Shown here piece by piece: positions 51,230 to 59,692 of a stretch of DNA of 59,692 nucleotides (position 1 is the first letter of the stretch; every line of letters begins with the position of its first letter). The notes below the pieces were generated by a model. It saw only the letters and a program-made list of their open reading frames with translations, was not told where the DNA came from and searched no databases. The DNA is taken from contig NZ_AOPZ01000176.1 of the NCBI RefSeq assembly GCF_000414115.1, positions 1 through 59,692 of the forward strand. The letters run 5' to 3'. A program made the translations under genes and the position numbers. The DNA is from Streptomyces aurantiacus JA 4570 (GTDB taxonomy: Bacteria; Actinomycetota; Actinomycetes; Streptomycetales; Streptomycetaceae).

Positions 51230-52015
51230 TCATTCTCCTTGCAGGGTGGGGACGACCATCGGCGTGTCCGTCACCGGGTCGGGGACGATGACGCTCGGCA
51301 GGTCGAACACGTCCTTGATCAGCGCGGCGTCCACGATGTCCGTGGGGTCGCCCTCGGCGGCCACGCGGCCGTCCTTCATGGCGACCAGGTGGTCGGCGAA
51401 CCGGCACGCCTGGTTGATGTCGTGCAGGACGGCGATGACCGTGCGGCCCTGGTCGCGCAACTTGGCGAGCAGGCCGAGCAGTTGGTACTGGTGGGTGATG
51501 TCCAGGAAGGACGTCGGTTCGTCGAGGAGCAGGTAGGGCGTCTCCTGGGCGAGCACCATGGCCATCCAGACCCGCTGCCGCTGTCCGCCGGACAGTTCCT
51601 GCACCGGCCGGTCGGCCAGGTCGGTGACACCGGCGGCGGCCATCGCCCCGGTCACGGCCTCCTCGTCCTGCTTCGACCACAGGGCGAGGAGCGACTGGTA
51701 CGGGAACCGTCCCCGGCCGACCAGTTGGCGGACCTTGATGTCGTCGGGGGCCTGCGGGTCCTGCGGCAGGAAGCCGAGCTGCTTGGCCAGGGCCTTGGCG
51801 GGGTAGCCGCCGACCTCTCGGCCGTCGAGCTCCACCTGCCCGTCGGCGGGGCGCAGCAGCCGTACGAAAGCGCGCAACAGGGTCGACTTCCCACAGCCGT
51901 TGGGCCCCACGATGGCGGTGAACGCGCCGTCGGGGACGTCGAGGCTCAGCCGTGTGGACACCACCCGGTCTCCGTAGCGCAGGGTGATCTCCCGCGCGGT
52001 CAGGCGTGCGGTCAC
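51230..52015 (-). CDS. Ferric-siderophore ABC transporter ATPase (FepC/FecE-like)
   Basis: 261 residues from a GTG at 52015 overlapping the permease stop (GTGA). Walker [10 protein letters not shown], signature [17 protein letters not shown], Walker [13 protein letters not shown], and the switch histidine in VLHDINQA are all intact. The pattern [15 protein letters not shown] and the family length are typical of iron-chelate importers. It forms the transporter with the two permeases upstream. The NRPS start lies just 1 base beyond its stop. Confidence 0.94.
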   Translation of the reverse strand: MTARLTAREITLRYGDRVVSTRLSLDVPDGAFTAIVGPNGCGKSTLLRAFVRLLRPADGQVELDGREVGGYPAKALAKQLGFLPQDPQAPDDIKVRQLVGRGRFPYQSLLALWSKQDEEAVTGAMAAAGVTDLADRPVQELSGGQRQRVWMAMVLAQETPYLLLDEPTSFLDITHQYQLLGLLAKLRDQGRTVIAVLHDINQACRFADHLVAMKDGRVAAEGDPTDIVDAALIKDVFDLPSVIVPDPVTDTPMVVPTLQGE

Positions 52016-53025
52016 GCGCGCCCCACCTCCTTGGTCAACAGCCAGATCAGGTAGCAGCCGCCGATGGCGGTGCTCACGACGCCGACGGGCAGCGCGACGG
52101 GTGCGAGCAGCATCTGGGCGATGAGGTCGGCGCCCTGGAGCAGCACCGCCCCGGTCAGCGCGGCCGGGAGCAGCGGCACCCCGGCCGCGCCCGCGAGCCG
52201 GCGGCCGATCTGCGGTGCGGCGAGCGCGATGAACGCGATCGGCCCGGCCACCGCGGTCACCGTGGCCGTACAGCCCACGCCGACGAGGACCATGAGGAGC
52301 CGCAGCCGGTCGAGCCCGACGCCGGTGGTCACCGCGATCGCGTCGCCGAGGGACGCCTGGTGCATGGCGTGCGCCCGCGTCGCCATCAGGGCGAGCAGCA
52401 CGCCGATCACCGTGAACGGGATCCCCAGGTCGTCCCAGCCGACGCCGTTGAGCGAGCCCGCGCTCCAGCCGACCGCGGCGATCGCCACCTCCAGGTCGGC
52501 GCGGAGCACGATCCACGAATTGAGCGCCGTCACCATCGCGTTGACCGCGATGCCGATCACCACGAGGCGCAGGCCGGAGAAGCCCCGGTCGTACGAGAGG
52601 ACGTAGATCACGGCCGCGACGACCAGGCCGCCGAGCACCGAGCCGACGGCGAGCTGCGCGGACGCGCCCGAGAGCACGGTGATCGCGACCAGGGCGCCGG
52701 TGTACGCGCCCGCGTCGAGGCCGATGACGTCCGGGCTGCCCATCGGGTTGCGGGTGAGGTTCTGGAAGAGCGCCCCGGCCACGCCGAGCGCGGCGCCGAA
52801 GACGAGGGCGGCGAGCACCCGCGGCATCCGCCAGTCCCAGATCACCACGGAGGGCTCCGCCCCGCTGAGCACGGCGAACACCTCGCGGGGTGTGGACCAG
52901 GACGTGCCGTAGCAGAGGCCGGTCAGGCCCAGGGCGAGCATCAGGACGACGAGGACCGCCACGAGCGTCACCGTGCGGCGTTCGACCCGCCATCCGAGCG
53001 TGCCGGCCATTTTGAGTGTGCTCAC
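52012..53025 (-). CDS. Ferric-siderophore ABC transporter permease (FecCD family), second subunit
   Basis: 337 residues, GTG start at 53025 overlapping the previous permease stop. About 9-10 membrane helices; FecCD landmarks are RMPRVLAALVFGAALGVAGALFQ shortened to its core GAALGVAGALFQNLTRNPM, SPDVIGLDAGA, and the ATPase-contact loop around GVGLDRLRLL. It pairs with the other permease as a heterodimer in the cytoplasmic membrane. Confidence 0.93.
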   Translation of the reverse strand: MSTLKMAGTLGWRVERRTVTLVAVLVVLMLALGLTGLCYGTSWSTPREVFAVLSGAEPSVVIWDWRMPRVLAALVFGAALGVAGALFQNLTRNPMGSPDVIGLDAGAYTGALVAITVLSGASAQLAVGSVLGGLVVAAVIYVLSYDRGFSGLRLVVIGIAVNAMVTALNSWIVLRADLEVAIAAVGWSAGSLNGVGWDDLGIPFTVIGVLLALMATRAHAMHQASLGDAIAVTTGVGLDRLRLLMVLVGVGCTATVTAVAGPIAFIALAAPQIGRRLAGAAGVPLLPAALTGAVLLQGADLIAQMLLAPVALPVGVVSTAIGGCYLIWLLTKEVGRA

Positions 53026-54044
53026 AGCGACCCCGCCCCATAGCGGCGCACGGCCCAGATCAGCATGGGTCCACCGAGGAACGCGGTCACGACGGCCACC
53101 GGCACCTCACCGGTGGGCAGCAGCACCCGCGATCCCATGTCGGCGATCAGCAGCAGGATCGGGCCGAGCACCATCGCGTACAGAATCAGCCACGGCACCG
53201 AACCCGCCGCGGGCTTGCGGACCAGGTGCGGCACCATCAGACCGACGAACAGGATCGGCCCGGCCACCGCCGTCGCCGCCCCGCTGAGCACGGTGATCAG
53301 GACAAGGGCCATGGCCCGCACCCGGCCCACGCCCGCGCCCAGGGTGTGCGCCACGGTCTCGCCGAGGGCGAGGGCGTTGAGCGCGCGGCTCAGCAGCAGC
53401 GCGCCGAGCAGGCACACCCCGATCGCCGTCAACGGCCAGGCCAGCGGCGCCTGTTCGCGGGCCGCGAGGGACCCGACCGACCAGAAGCGGTACGCGTCGA
53501 ACGTGTCCGGCAGCATCAGCCGCATGCCGAGGGCGACGCCGCTGAGCACCGCCGTCAGGGCCACGCCGGTGAGCACAAGGCGCAGCGGGGAGCGGCGCCC
53601 GACCGCGGTGACGAGGAGCGCCGCGAGCACCGAGCCGACGACCGCGGAGCCGAGCTGGCCCGCCTGCCCGGCGGCGAAGCCGAGCCCCGACCCGAGGGTG
53701 ATGGCGAACCCGGCGCCCGCGGTGACCCCGAGGATGCCGGGCTCGGCCAGCGGGTTGCGGGCCAGCGTCTGGATCAGCGCGCCCGAGACCGCGAGGGCGG
53801 CGCCCACCGCGATGGCGAGCAGCGCGCGGGGCGCCCGGACGTCGCGCACGACCACGTGGTCGTCGGTGCCCCGGTAGTCGAGCAGGGCGCGCACGACCTC
53901 GGCCGGCGAGATCGAGCGCGCGCCGACGCCGATGCTGACCACGGCGACCGCCGCGAGCAGCACGAGCCCGCCGACGAGCAGGCCGATCTGTGGCGCGGCC
54001 CGCCTCTCTCCCGCCGCCTCGGACGTGCGGCCTGCGACGGTCAC
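53022..54044 (-). CDS. Ferric-siderophore ABC transporter permease (FecCD family), first subunit
   Basis: 340 residues from a GTG at 54044 overlapping the binding-protein stop (GTGA). The core signatures are GAALAVSGALIQTLARNPLA, EPGILGVTAGAG and GPILFVGLMVPHLVRK. About nine to ten membrane helices. It is the first of the two permease subunits and is co-translated with the binding protein and the second permease. Confidence 0.93.
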   Translation of the reverse strand: MTVAGRTSEAAGERRAAPQIGLLVGGLVLLAAVAVVSIGVGARSISPAEVVRALLDYRGTDDHVVVRDVRAPRALLAIAVGAALAVSGALIQTLARNPLAEPGILGVTAGAGFAITLGSGLGFAAGQAGQLGSAVVGSVLAALLVTAVGRRSPLRLVLTGVALTAVLSGVALGMRLMLPDTFDAYRFWSVGSLAAREQAPLAWPLTAIGVCLLGALLLSRALNALALGETVAHTLGAGVGRVRAMALVLITVLSGAATAVAGPILFVGLMVPHLVRKPAAGSVPWLILYAMVLGPILLLIADMGSRVLLPTGEVPVAVVTAFLGGPMLIWAVRRYGAGSL

Positions 54045-55036
54045 CGGTTCAGGAGCGGCGCGAACGACTTGTCGATCGCGTCCAGGGTCTGCGTGCCCTG
54101 CCCGTAGGTGGCGGCCTCGGTGTAGCGGATCGGGAAGGTCTTCTTCGCCTTGACGGCGGGCAGGTTCTTCCACAGCTTCGAGTCCATGACGTACTTCACC
54201 GGCTCGGGGACGCTGCCGTCGGGGTTGACCGAGTACGTGATGGCGTCGGCCTTGCCGAGCGACTCCGGGAGTTCCTCGAGCGAGGGGTACTCGCTGACCG
54301 CGCGCGAACCGGGGCCCTTCTTCTTGACCTTGCCGTAGTACTTCGCGCCCGCGTCCTCGGCGATGTTCGTGCCCCAGGACTTGCCGAACTCGCGCTGGAA
54401 GGTGCCCTTGGCGGTCTCGCCGTACGCGCCGACGTGGCCCATCTTGAGCTGGGGCAGCACGTCCTTGTACTTCTTGGCCAGCTTGGCGGCCTTGGCGTCG
54501 TACGTCGCCTTGACGGAGTCGAACTGCTCGAGCGCGCCCGCGGCGTCGGCCTGCCGGCGGGACTGATCGCGCCACATGGACGGCACGGTCGGGCCGATCG
54601 CGACGACCGGGGCGATGCCTTCCAGACGCTTGACGTCGATGTCGCCCAGCACCGGGGCGGGCACGCCGATGACGATCAGGTCGGGCTCGGCCTCGGCGAT
54701 GGCCTCGTAGTTGGTCTCGGTCGCCAGCTCGCCCGCCACCTTGGGGGTCTTCTTGTAGGTGGCGAGGTCCTTCTTGTTCATCATCGGCTCGCCGCGCTTC
54801 CACGACGAGATCCCGACCAGCGGCGCCTTCGCCTCGATCATGACGGGCACGGCATAGCCGGTGGCCACCACGCGCTTCGGGTCGGCCGGGATCTTGATCT
54901 TGCCGTTGTCCGCGGCGAACACCCGGGTCTTGCCCTTCCCGGAGGAGTCCGACTTGCTGTCGGACGATCCGCATCCGGTCAGGGCGAGGGCCAGCGCCAC
55001 GGCGCCGACCAGGCCCGAGGATCTGCGTAGGGACAT
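54041..55036 (-). CDS. Ferric-siderophore substrate-binding lipoprotein (FepB/FhuD class)
   Basis: 331 residues. The lipoprotein signal is MSLRRSSGLVGAVALALALT followed by GC (lipobox LTGC, lipidated Cys ~22), then a Ser/Lys linker. The periplasmic-binding-protein helical-backbone fold is seen in ADPKRVVATGYAVPVMIEA and ALEQFDSVKATYDAKAAKLA. AAGGAG lies 6 bases before the ATG. It is separated from the SIP gene by 107 bp, the largest gap in the operon, so a secondary promoter or RNA processing site may lie there; I see no iron box in it. Confidence 0.93.
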   Translation of the reverse strand: MSLRRSSGLVGAVALALALTGCGSSDSKSDSSGKGKTRVFAADNGKIKIPADPKRVVATGYAVPVMIEAKAPLVGISSWKRGEPMMNKKDLATYKKTPKVAGELATETNYEAIAEAEPDLIVIGVPAPVLGDIDVKRLEGIAPVVAIGPTVPSMWRDQSRRQADAAGALEQFDSVKATYDAKAAKLAKKYKDVLPQLKMGHVGAYGETAKGTFQREFGKSWGTNIAEDAGAKYYGKVKKKGPGSRAVSEYPSLEELPESLGKADAITYSVNPDGSVPEPVKYVMDSKLWKNLPAVKAKKTFPIRYTEAATYGQGTQTLDAIDKSFAPLLNR

Positions 55037-55142
55037 GTGATGCTCCTTGTTTTTCAGGGGTGTTCGGGTACGACGCTGTTTGCGTACGGCGCCGTCAGGC
55101 AGGGCTCGCGCCGCTGCGCGGCCTTGTCGGCGGGAAATCCGG

Positions 55143-55991
55143 TCAGTGGTCGTCGTCGAAGTCGGCGACGCCGCGCTTCCAGTAGCCCGTGATGTCGTGG
55201 TCGGCCTTCTCCAGGCGCAGTTCGTCGCGGACCCAGCGGCGCAGCGGCTTGATCTGCCCGGCCTCGCCCGCGGCCCACACGTACGCCCGCTCGTTCTCGG
55301 GCACGGTCACCGCCATCACGGCGCGTGCCAGCACGTCGCCGGTGCCGGCCGGGCGGTCGCCGCGGTGCAGCCAGCGCACCTCGACGCCCTCGGGCGCGGA
55401 CAGTTCGATCTCCTCCGCCGCGTCGGCGACCTCGACGAAGGCCCAGCCGCGCGCGCTCCGGGGAAGCTCCTCCAGCCACCGGGCGATCGCGGGCAGCGCC
55501 GTGATGTCGCCCGCGAGCACATAGCGGTCGTAGGCGTGCGGGACGATCAGCCCGCCGGGCGGCCCCGCGACGTGCACGACGGCGCCCGGCTCGACCGCGC
55601 GCGCCCAGTCGGAGGCGAGGCCGCCGTCGTGCAGGGCGAAGTCGATGTCGATCTCGGCGGCGACGGGGTCGTAGCGGCGCACGGTGTACTCCCGCGAGGT
55701 GCCCGCGGGGCGCGGCCAGCGCAGCATCGTCCCGTTCGGCTCGGGCAGCCGCAGCGATCCGTCCGGCTCGGGGAAGATCAGCTTCACGTGCTCGTCCGGC
55801 GCGTGCGCCTCGAAGCCCTCGGCACCGGGCCCGCCGAGGGTCACCCGCAGCAGTCCGGCCCCCACCATGGCGGTGCGTACGACCTCGGTCTGCCGGATGC
55901 GGATCGGGTAGCCCACCTTCTCTGGCTCGCGGCCCGCGCGGACCTCCGCGATCCGTTCCAGGTGCCGGTGCCGGTGGTCGACGAGACTCAT
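55143..55991 (-). CDS. Siderophore-interacting protein, FAD/NAD(P)H ferric-siderophore reductase
   Basis: 282 residues. The N-terminal FAD-binding barrel contains SREYTVRRYD, the flavin motif of this family, and HVAGPPGG. The C-terminal NAD(P)H-binding-like domain has YVLAGDITALPAIARWLEEL and VWAAGEAGQIKPLRRW with the terminal KADHDITGYWKRG. It reduces Fe(III) from the imported siderophore to Fe(II) in the cytoplasm. The ATG overlaps the carrier-protein stop (ATGA). Confidence 0.94.
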   Translation of the reverse strand: MSLVDHRHRHLERIAEVRAGREPEKVGYPIRIRQTEVVRTAMVGAGLLRVTLGGPGAEGFEAHAPDEHVKLIFPEPDGSLRLPEPNGTMLRWPRPAGTSREYTVRRYDPVAAEIDIDFALHDGGLASDWARAVEPGAVVHVAGPPGGLIVPHAYDRYVLAGDITALPAIARWLEELPRSARGWAFVEVADAAEEIELSAPEGVEVRWLHRGDRPAGTGDVLARAVMAVTVPENERAYVWAAGEAGQIKPLRRWVRDELRLEKADHDITGYWKRGVADFDDDH

Positions 55992-56227
55992 GCGGTGCCC
56001 CCGGTCAACAACGCTGTCCAGTGCGCGAGTTCGGGCTGCTCGGCCAGGTCGGGGAACTCCAGCGCGGCCGCGCCCTCGGTACGCCAGCGCTCGACAAGGG
56101 TCATGATCCGTACGGAGTCCAGGCCGAGGTCGAAGAGGTTGTCATCGGGCCCGATGTCGGCGGGGTCGCAGCCGAGCAGCTCGGCGACGTCGGCGCGGAC
56201 GCGCTCGGGCGACAGGGTCTGGTTCAT
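55988..56227 (-). CDS. Free-standing aryl carrier protein (2,3-dihydroxybenzoyl carrier)
   Basis: 79 residues, the length of a single carrier domain. LFDLGLDSVRIMTLVERWR holds the phosphopantetheine-accepting serine in LDS. In enterobactin- and bacillibactin-type clusters this domain is usually fused to the C-terminus of isochorismatase; here it is a separate gene overlapping the isochorismatase stop by 4 bases (ATGA). It would be loaded with 2,3-dihydroxybenzoate by DhbE and donate it to the NRPS starter C domain. A phosphopantetheinyl transferase is needed but none is in the window. Confidence 0.92.
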   Translation of the reverse strand: MNQTLSPERVRADVAELLGCDPADIGPDDNLFDLGLDSVRIMTLVERWRTEGAAALEFPDLAEQPELAHWTALLTGGTA

Positions 56228-56937
56228 CGGGCGGCTCCTGCGGGGGTGGGGGCTTTCGCGGCGGGGCGGGCCTTCTCGGAAGTGAGGGCTTCCGCGGAGG
56301 TGAGCGCGGTGAGCGCCTCGGCGGTGGTGGTCACGACGCCGCAGCGCTCGGCGACGTACGCGCACGCCTGGTCGTGGCGTTCGCGGGAGAAGTCGGCGGC
56401 CGCGTCGGCCACCAGGAACGGCTGGACGTCGCGCATGAACGCCTCGACGGCCGTGGCCTGCAGGCCGATGTGCGCGTACACACCGGTGATCAGGAGCTGG
56501 TCGCGGCCGAGCGCGGCCAACTGCTCGGCGAACGTGCTGCGTTGGAACGCGCTGTAGCGCCATTTGACGAGCACGGTGTCGGCCTCGGCCGGGGCGAGCG
56601 CGTCCACGATGTCCGCGGCCCGCGGGTCGGCGTCGATCACCGCGCCGATGCCGTCGCCCCAGAACTCGGTGAGGAGTCCGCGGTCCGCGGGGTCCTGCCT
56701 GCCGGGCTGCGCGGTGTAGAACACGGGGACACCCCGCTCGCGGGCGGTCGCGACGAGGCGCGCGATGTTCGCGGTCGCCTCGGGCACCGGCGCCCCGGCG
56801 TACGGGGCCAGGAAGTACCGCTGCATGTCGTGGACGAGGAGGGCCGCGCGGGCCGGATCGGGCCGCCAGTCCACCCGCCCCGCGGGCAGCTCGGCGGCCG
56901 CGGGCAGCGGATAGGGCCGGATCTCGGGCAGGGACAC
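56224..56937 (-). CDS. dhbB: Isochorismatase (no carrier domain)
   Basis: 237 residues if started at the GTG 56937 (MSLPEIRPYPLPAAAELPAG), which aligns with the EntB/DhbB N-terminus and places AGGAG 8 bases upstream; the ATG at 56943 would be too close to that site. The catalytic Asp is in LLVHDMQRYFL, with WRYSAFQRSTF and TGVYAHIGLQATAVEAFMRD typical of the family. It converts isochorismate to 2,3-dihydro-2,3-dihydroxybenzoate and pyruvate. The ~35-residue tail is Ala/Thr-rich in place of the fused carrier domain found in most homologues. Confidence 0.92.
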   Translation of the reverse strand: MSLPEIRPYPLPAAAELPAGRVDWRPDPARAALLVHDMQRYFLAPYAGAPVPEATANIARLVATARERGVPVFYTAQPGRQDPADRGLLTEFWGDGIGAVIDADPRAADIVDALAPAEADTVLVKWRYSAFQRSTFAEQLAALGRDQLLITGVYAHIGLQATAVEAFMRDVQPFLVADAAADFSRERHDQACAYVAERCGVVTTTAEALTALTSAEALTSEKARPAAKAPTPAGAAR

Positions 56938-56938
56938 G

Positions 56939-56975
56939 CTCATCACTCCTTCATCACTGCTTCATCACTGCTTCA

Positions 56976-56982
<7 letters not shown>
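56939..56982. repeat. 11-bp repeat at the dhbE-dhbB junction
   Basis: Four units of 11 bp. Read leftward, three are GCAGTGATGAA and the last is GGAGTGATGAG. They contain the dhbE stop (TGA) and, in the last copy, the only good ribosome-binding core (GGAG) for dhbB. Confidence 0.85.
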
Positions 56983-58665
<1,683 letters not shown>

Positions 58666-58669
<4 letters not shown>

Positions 58670-59692
58670 GCCACGTCCTCCGCGCCGAGCGCACGCAGCA
58701 GCGTGCGGAACTTCGCGCCGGTCTCGGCCACTTCGGCGTCGGGCTCCGAGCCCTCGACGATCCCGGCCCCGGCGAACAGCCGCACCGTCCGGTCGCACAC
58801 CTCGGCGCTGCGGATCGTCACCGCCCACTCGCCGTCGCCGTCGAGACCGGTCCAGCCGACCATGCCCGCGAAGTAGCCGCGGTCCTCCGGTTCCAGCTCC
58901 GCGATGGCCTCGCGCGCGCCGGTGCCGGGCACGCCGCAGACCGCGGGGGTCGGGTGCAGCGCCTCGGCGAGTCCGAGGGCCGAGCAGGCGGGGTCGGCCG
59001 GGTCCGCGAGGCGTCCGGTGATCCGCGTGGACAGGTGCCACATCGTCGGCGTGCCGATCACCTCGGGCCGCGCGGGCACCTCCAGGTCGACGCAGAACTT
59101 CCCGAGCACCTCGGCCACTTGGGCGGCGGTGTGGGCGTGTTCGCCGAGGTCCTTGGCCGAGTCGCGCAGCCGCGCGATCCGCTCGCGGTCGACGGCCTCG
59201 TCGCCCGACCGGGGCGTCGAGCCCGCCAGCGGGTTGGCTACGACGGTCGTGCCGCGCCGGGACACGAGGAGCTCGGGGCTGGCTCCGACCAGGGTGCGCG
59301 GGGCGGGGTCGCCCGGCGCCGTGACGTCGACGGCGAAGGCGTACGCCGCCGGGTCCGCCCGCACGAGACGCGCGAGCAGCGCGGGCACCCACACCGGGGT
59401 GTCGGCGGTCAGTTCCAGGGAGCGGGCCAGCACGACCTTGCTCAGGTCGCCGCGGCCGATCAACTCCAGTGCGCGGCGGACGCTTTCGGCGTAGTGCGCG
59501 GGCTCGGGGCGCGGGGTGACCGTCCATGCCGTCCCGGACTCCGCGTCGGGGGCCCGCACGCCCGCGGGGGCGGCGGCGCGCCGCACCACGGAGGGCACGA
59601 CCAGGCCGCTCTCCGCCTCCGGACGGAACCCGACGGCCCCGGCGACGACGGGCTCGGGCATCCCCGCCGCGGCGGCCGCGTCGAGGACGCCC
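58666..59692 (-). CDS. dhbC: Isochorismate synthase, 5' end outside window
   Basis: About 342 C-terminal residues are visible; the frame stays open past the right edge ([20 protein letters not shown]), so the apparent ATG at 59661 is internal. Chorismate-utilising signatures are present: [45 protein letters not shown]-type [19 protein letters not shown], and the end [18 protein letters not shown] plus [15 protein letters not shown]. It converts chorismate to isochorismate. The stop overlaps the dhbE start (GTGA). It is the first visible gene of the siderophore operon; the promoter, its expected iron box and dhbA should lie further right. Confidence 0.93.

Noticed and set aside
55037..55142. 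Second iron-regulated promoter in the largest gap of the siderophore operon
   Set aside because: No iron-box-like sequence is visible there; the operon may simply be processed or read through.

Overview
This is chromosomal DNA from a high-GC actinomycete, almost certainly a Streptomyces. The evidence is very GC-rich coding sequence with GTG and TTG starts, ATGA/GTGA stop-start overlaps, a DasR-type operator at ptsH, DmdR/IdeR-type iron boxes, an actinobacterial c-di-AMP (ydaO-type) riboswitch before an M23 peptidase, and the Streptomyces neighbourhood of hrdB next to whiH with parE and parC nearby. Species cannot be named from the sequence alone.

Layout. 1-4.7 kb: the start of a GNAT/acyl-CoA ligase fusion, ptsH (HPr), a GntR regulator and a riboswitch-controlled M23 peptidase. 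4.8-12.9 kb: a coupled pair of M16 peptidases, parC, a CobW-type metallochaperone GTPase whose 3' end is frameshifted in a hexamer repeat, a DUF6082 membrane protein and a small conserved protein. 13-16.6 kb: two divergent citrate-synthase-fold genes, one with an N-terminal HTH, around a palindrome; then an iron-box-controlled, apparently leaderless sucrase/ferredoxin-like gene. 16.8-21.8 kb: a CitA/CitB-type two-component system, a cation/solute symporter with its DUF485 partner, and a decayed response regulator. 21.8-28.8 kb: parE, a DUF7455 zinc-ribbon protein, a secreted trypsin-like protease, hrdB and whiH. 28.9-36.9 kb: an ABC transporter fusion, an NrtR-like Nudix protein, a glycogen-debranching-like protein, DUF4192, then an iron box driving a tiny ORF coupled to a DUF2470 protein. 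36.9-38.1 kb: a small secreted-protein gene between ~73-bp inverted repeats.

38.1 kb to the right edge is one long leftward operon for a catecholate siderophore. In transcription order: isochorismate synthase (dhbC, cut by the edge), 2,3-dihydroxybenzoate-AMP ligase (dhbE), isochorismatase (dhbB), a free-standing aryl carrier protein, a siderophore-interacting reductase, a ferric-siderophore binding lipoprotein, two FecCD permeases, an ATPase, an NRPS, an MFS exporter and a DAHP synthase. DAHP synthase and DhbC/B/E would feed chorismate into 2,3-dihydroxybenzoate. The aryl carrier protein would present it to the NRPS (C-A-T-E-C-A-T-E-C, no thioesterase). MFS exports the product, the ABC system re-imports the ferric form and the SIP protein reduces it. 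dhbA, a phosphopantetheinyl transferase and an MbtH protein are not in the window; they may lie to the right.

Most striking is the number of short tandem duplications inside genes. A perfect 26-bp duplication frameshifts the NRPS in its second adenylation domain. One 17-bp unit in a 15-bp repeat array frameshifts dhbE. The DAHP synthase carries 72-bp repeats with two compensating frame changes. An 11-bp repeat duplicates the ribosome-binding junction of dhbB. A 2-bp irregularity in a hexamer array removes the stop of the CobW gene. Either this strain's siderophore pathway is switched off by repeat slippage, possibly reversibly, or the assembly has systematic errors in repeats. Read-level evidence would decide.
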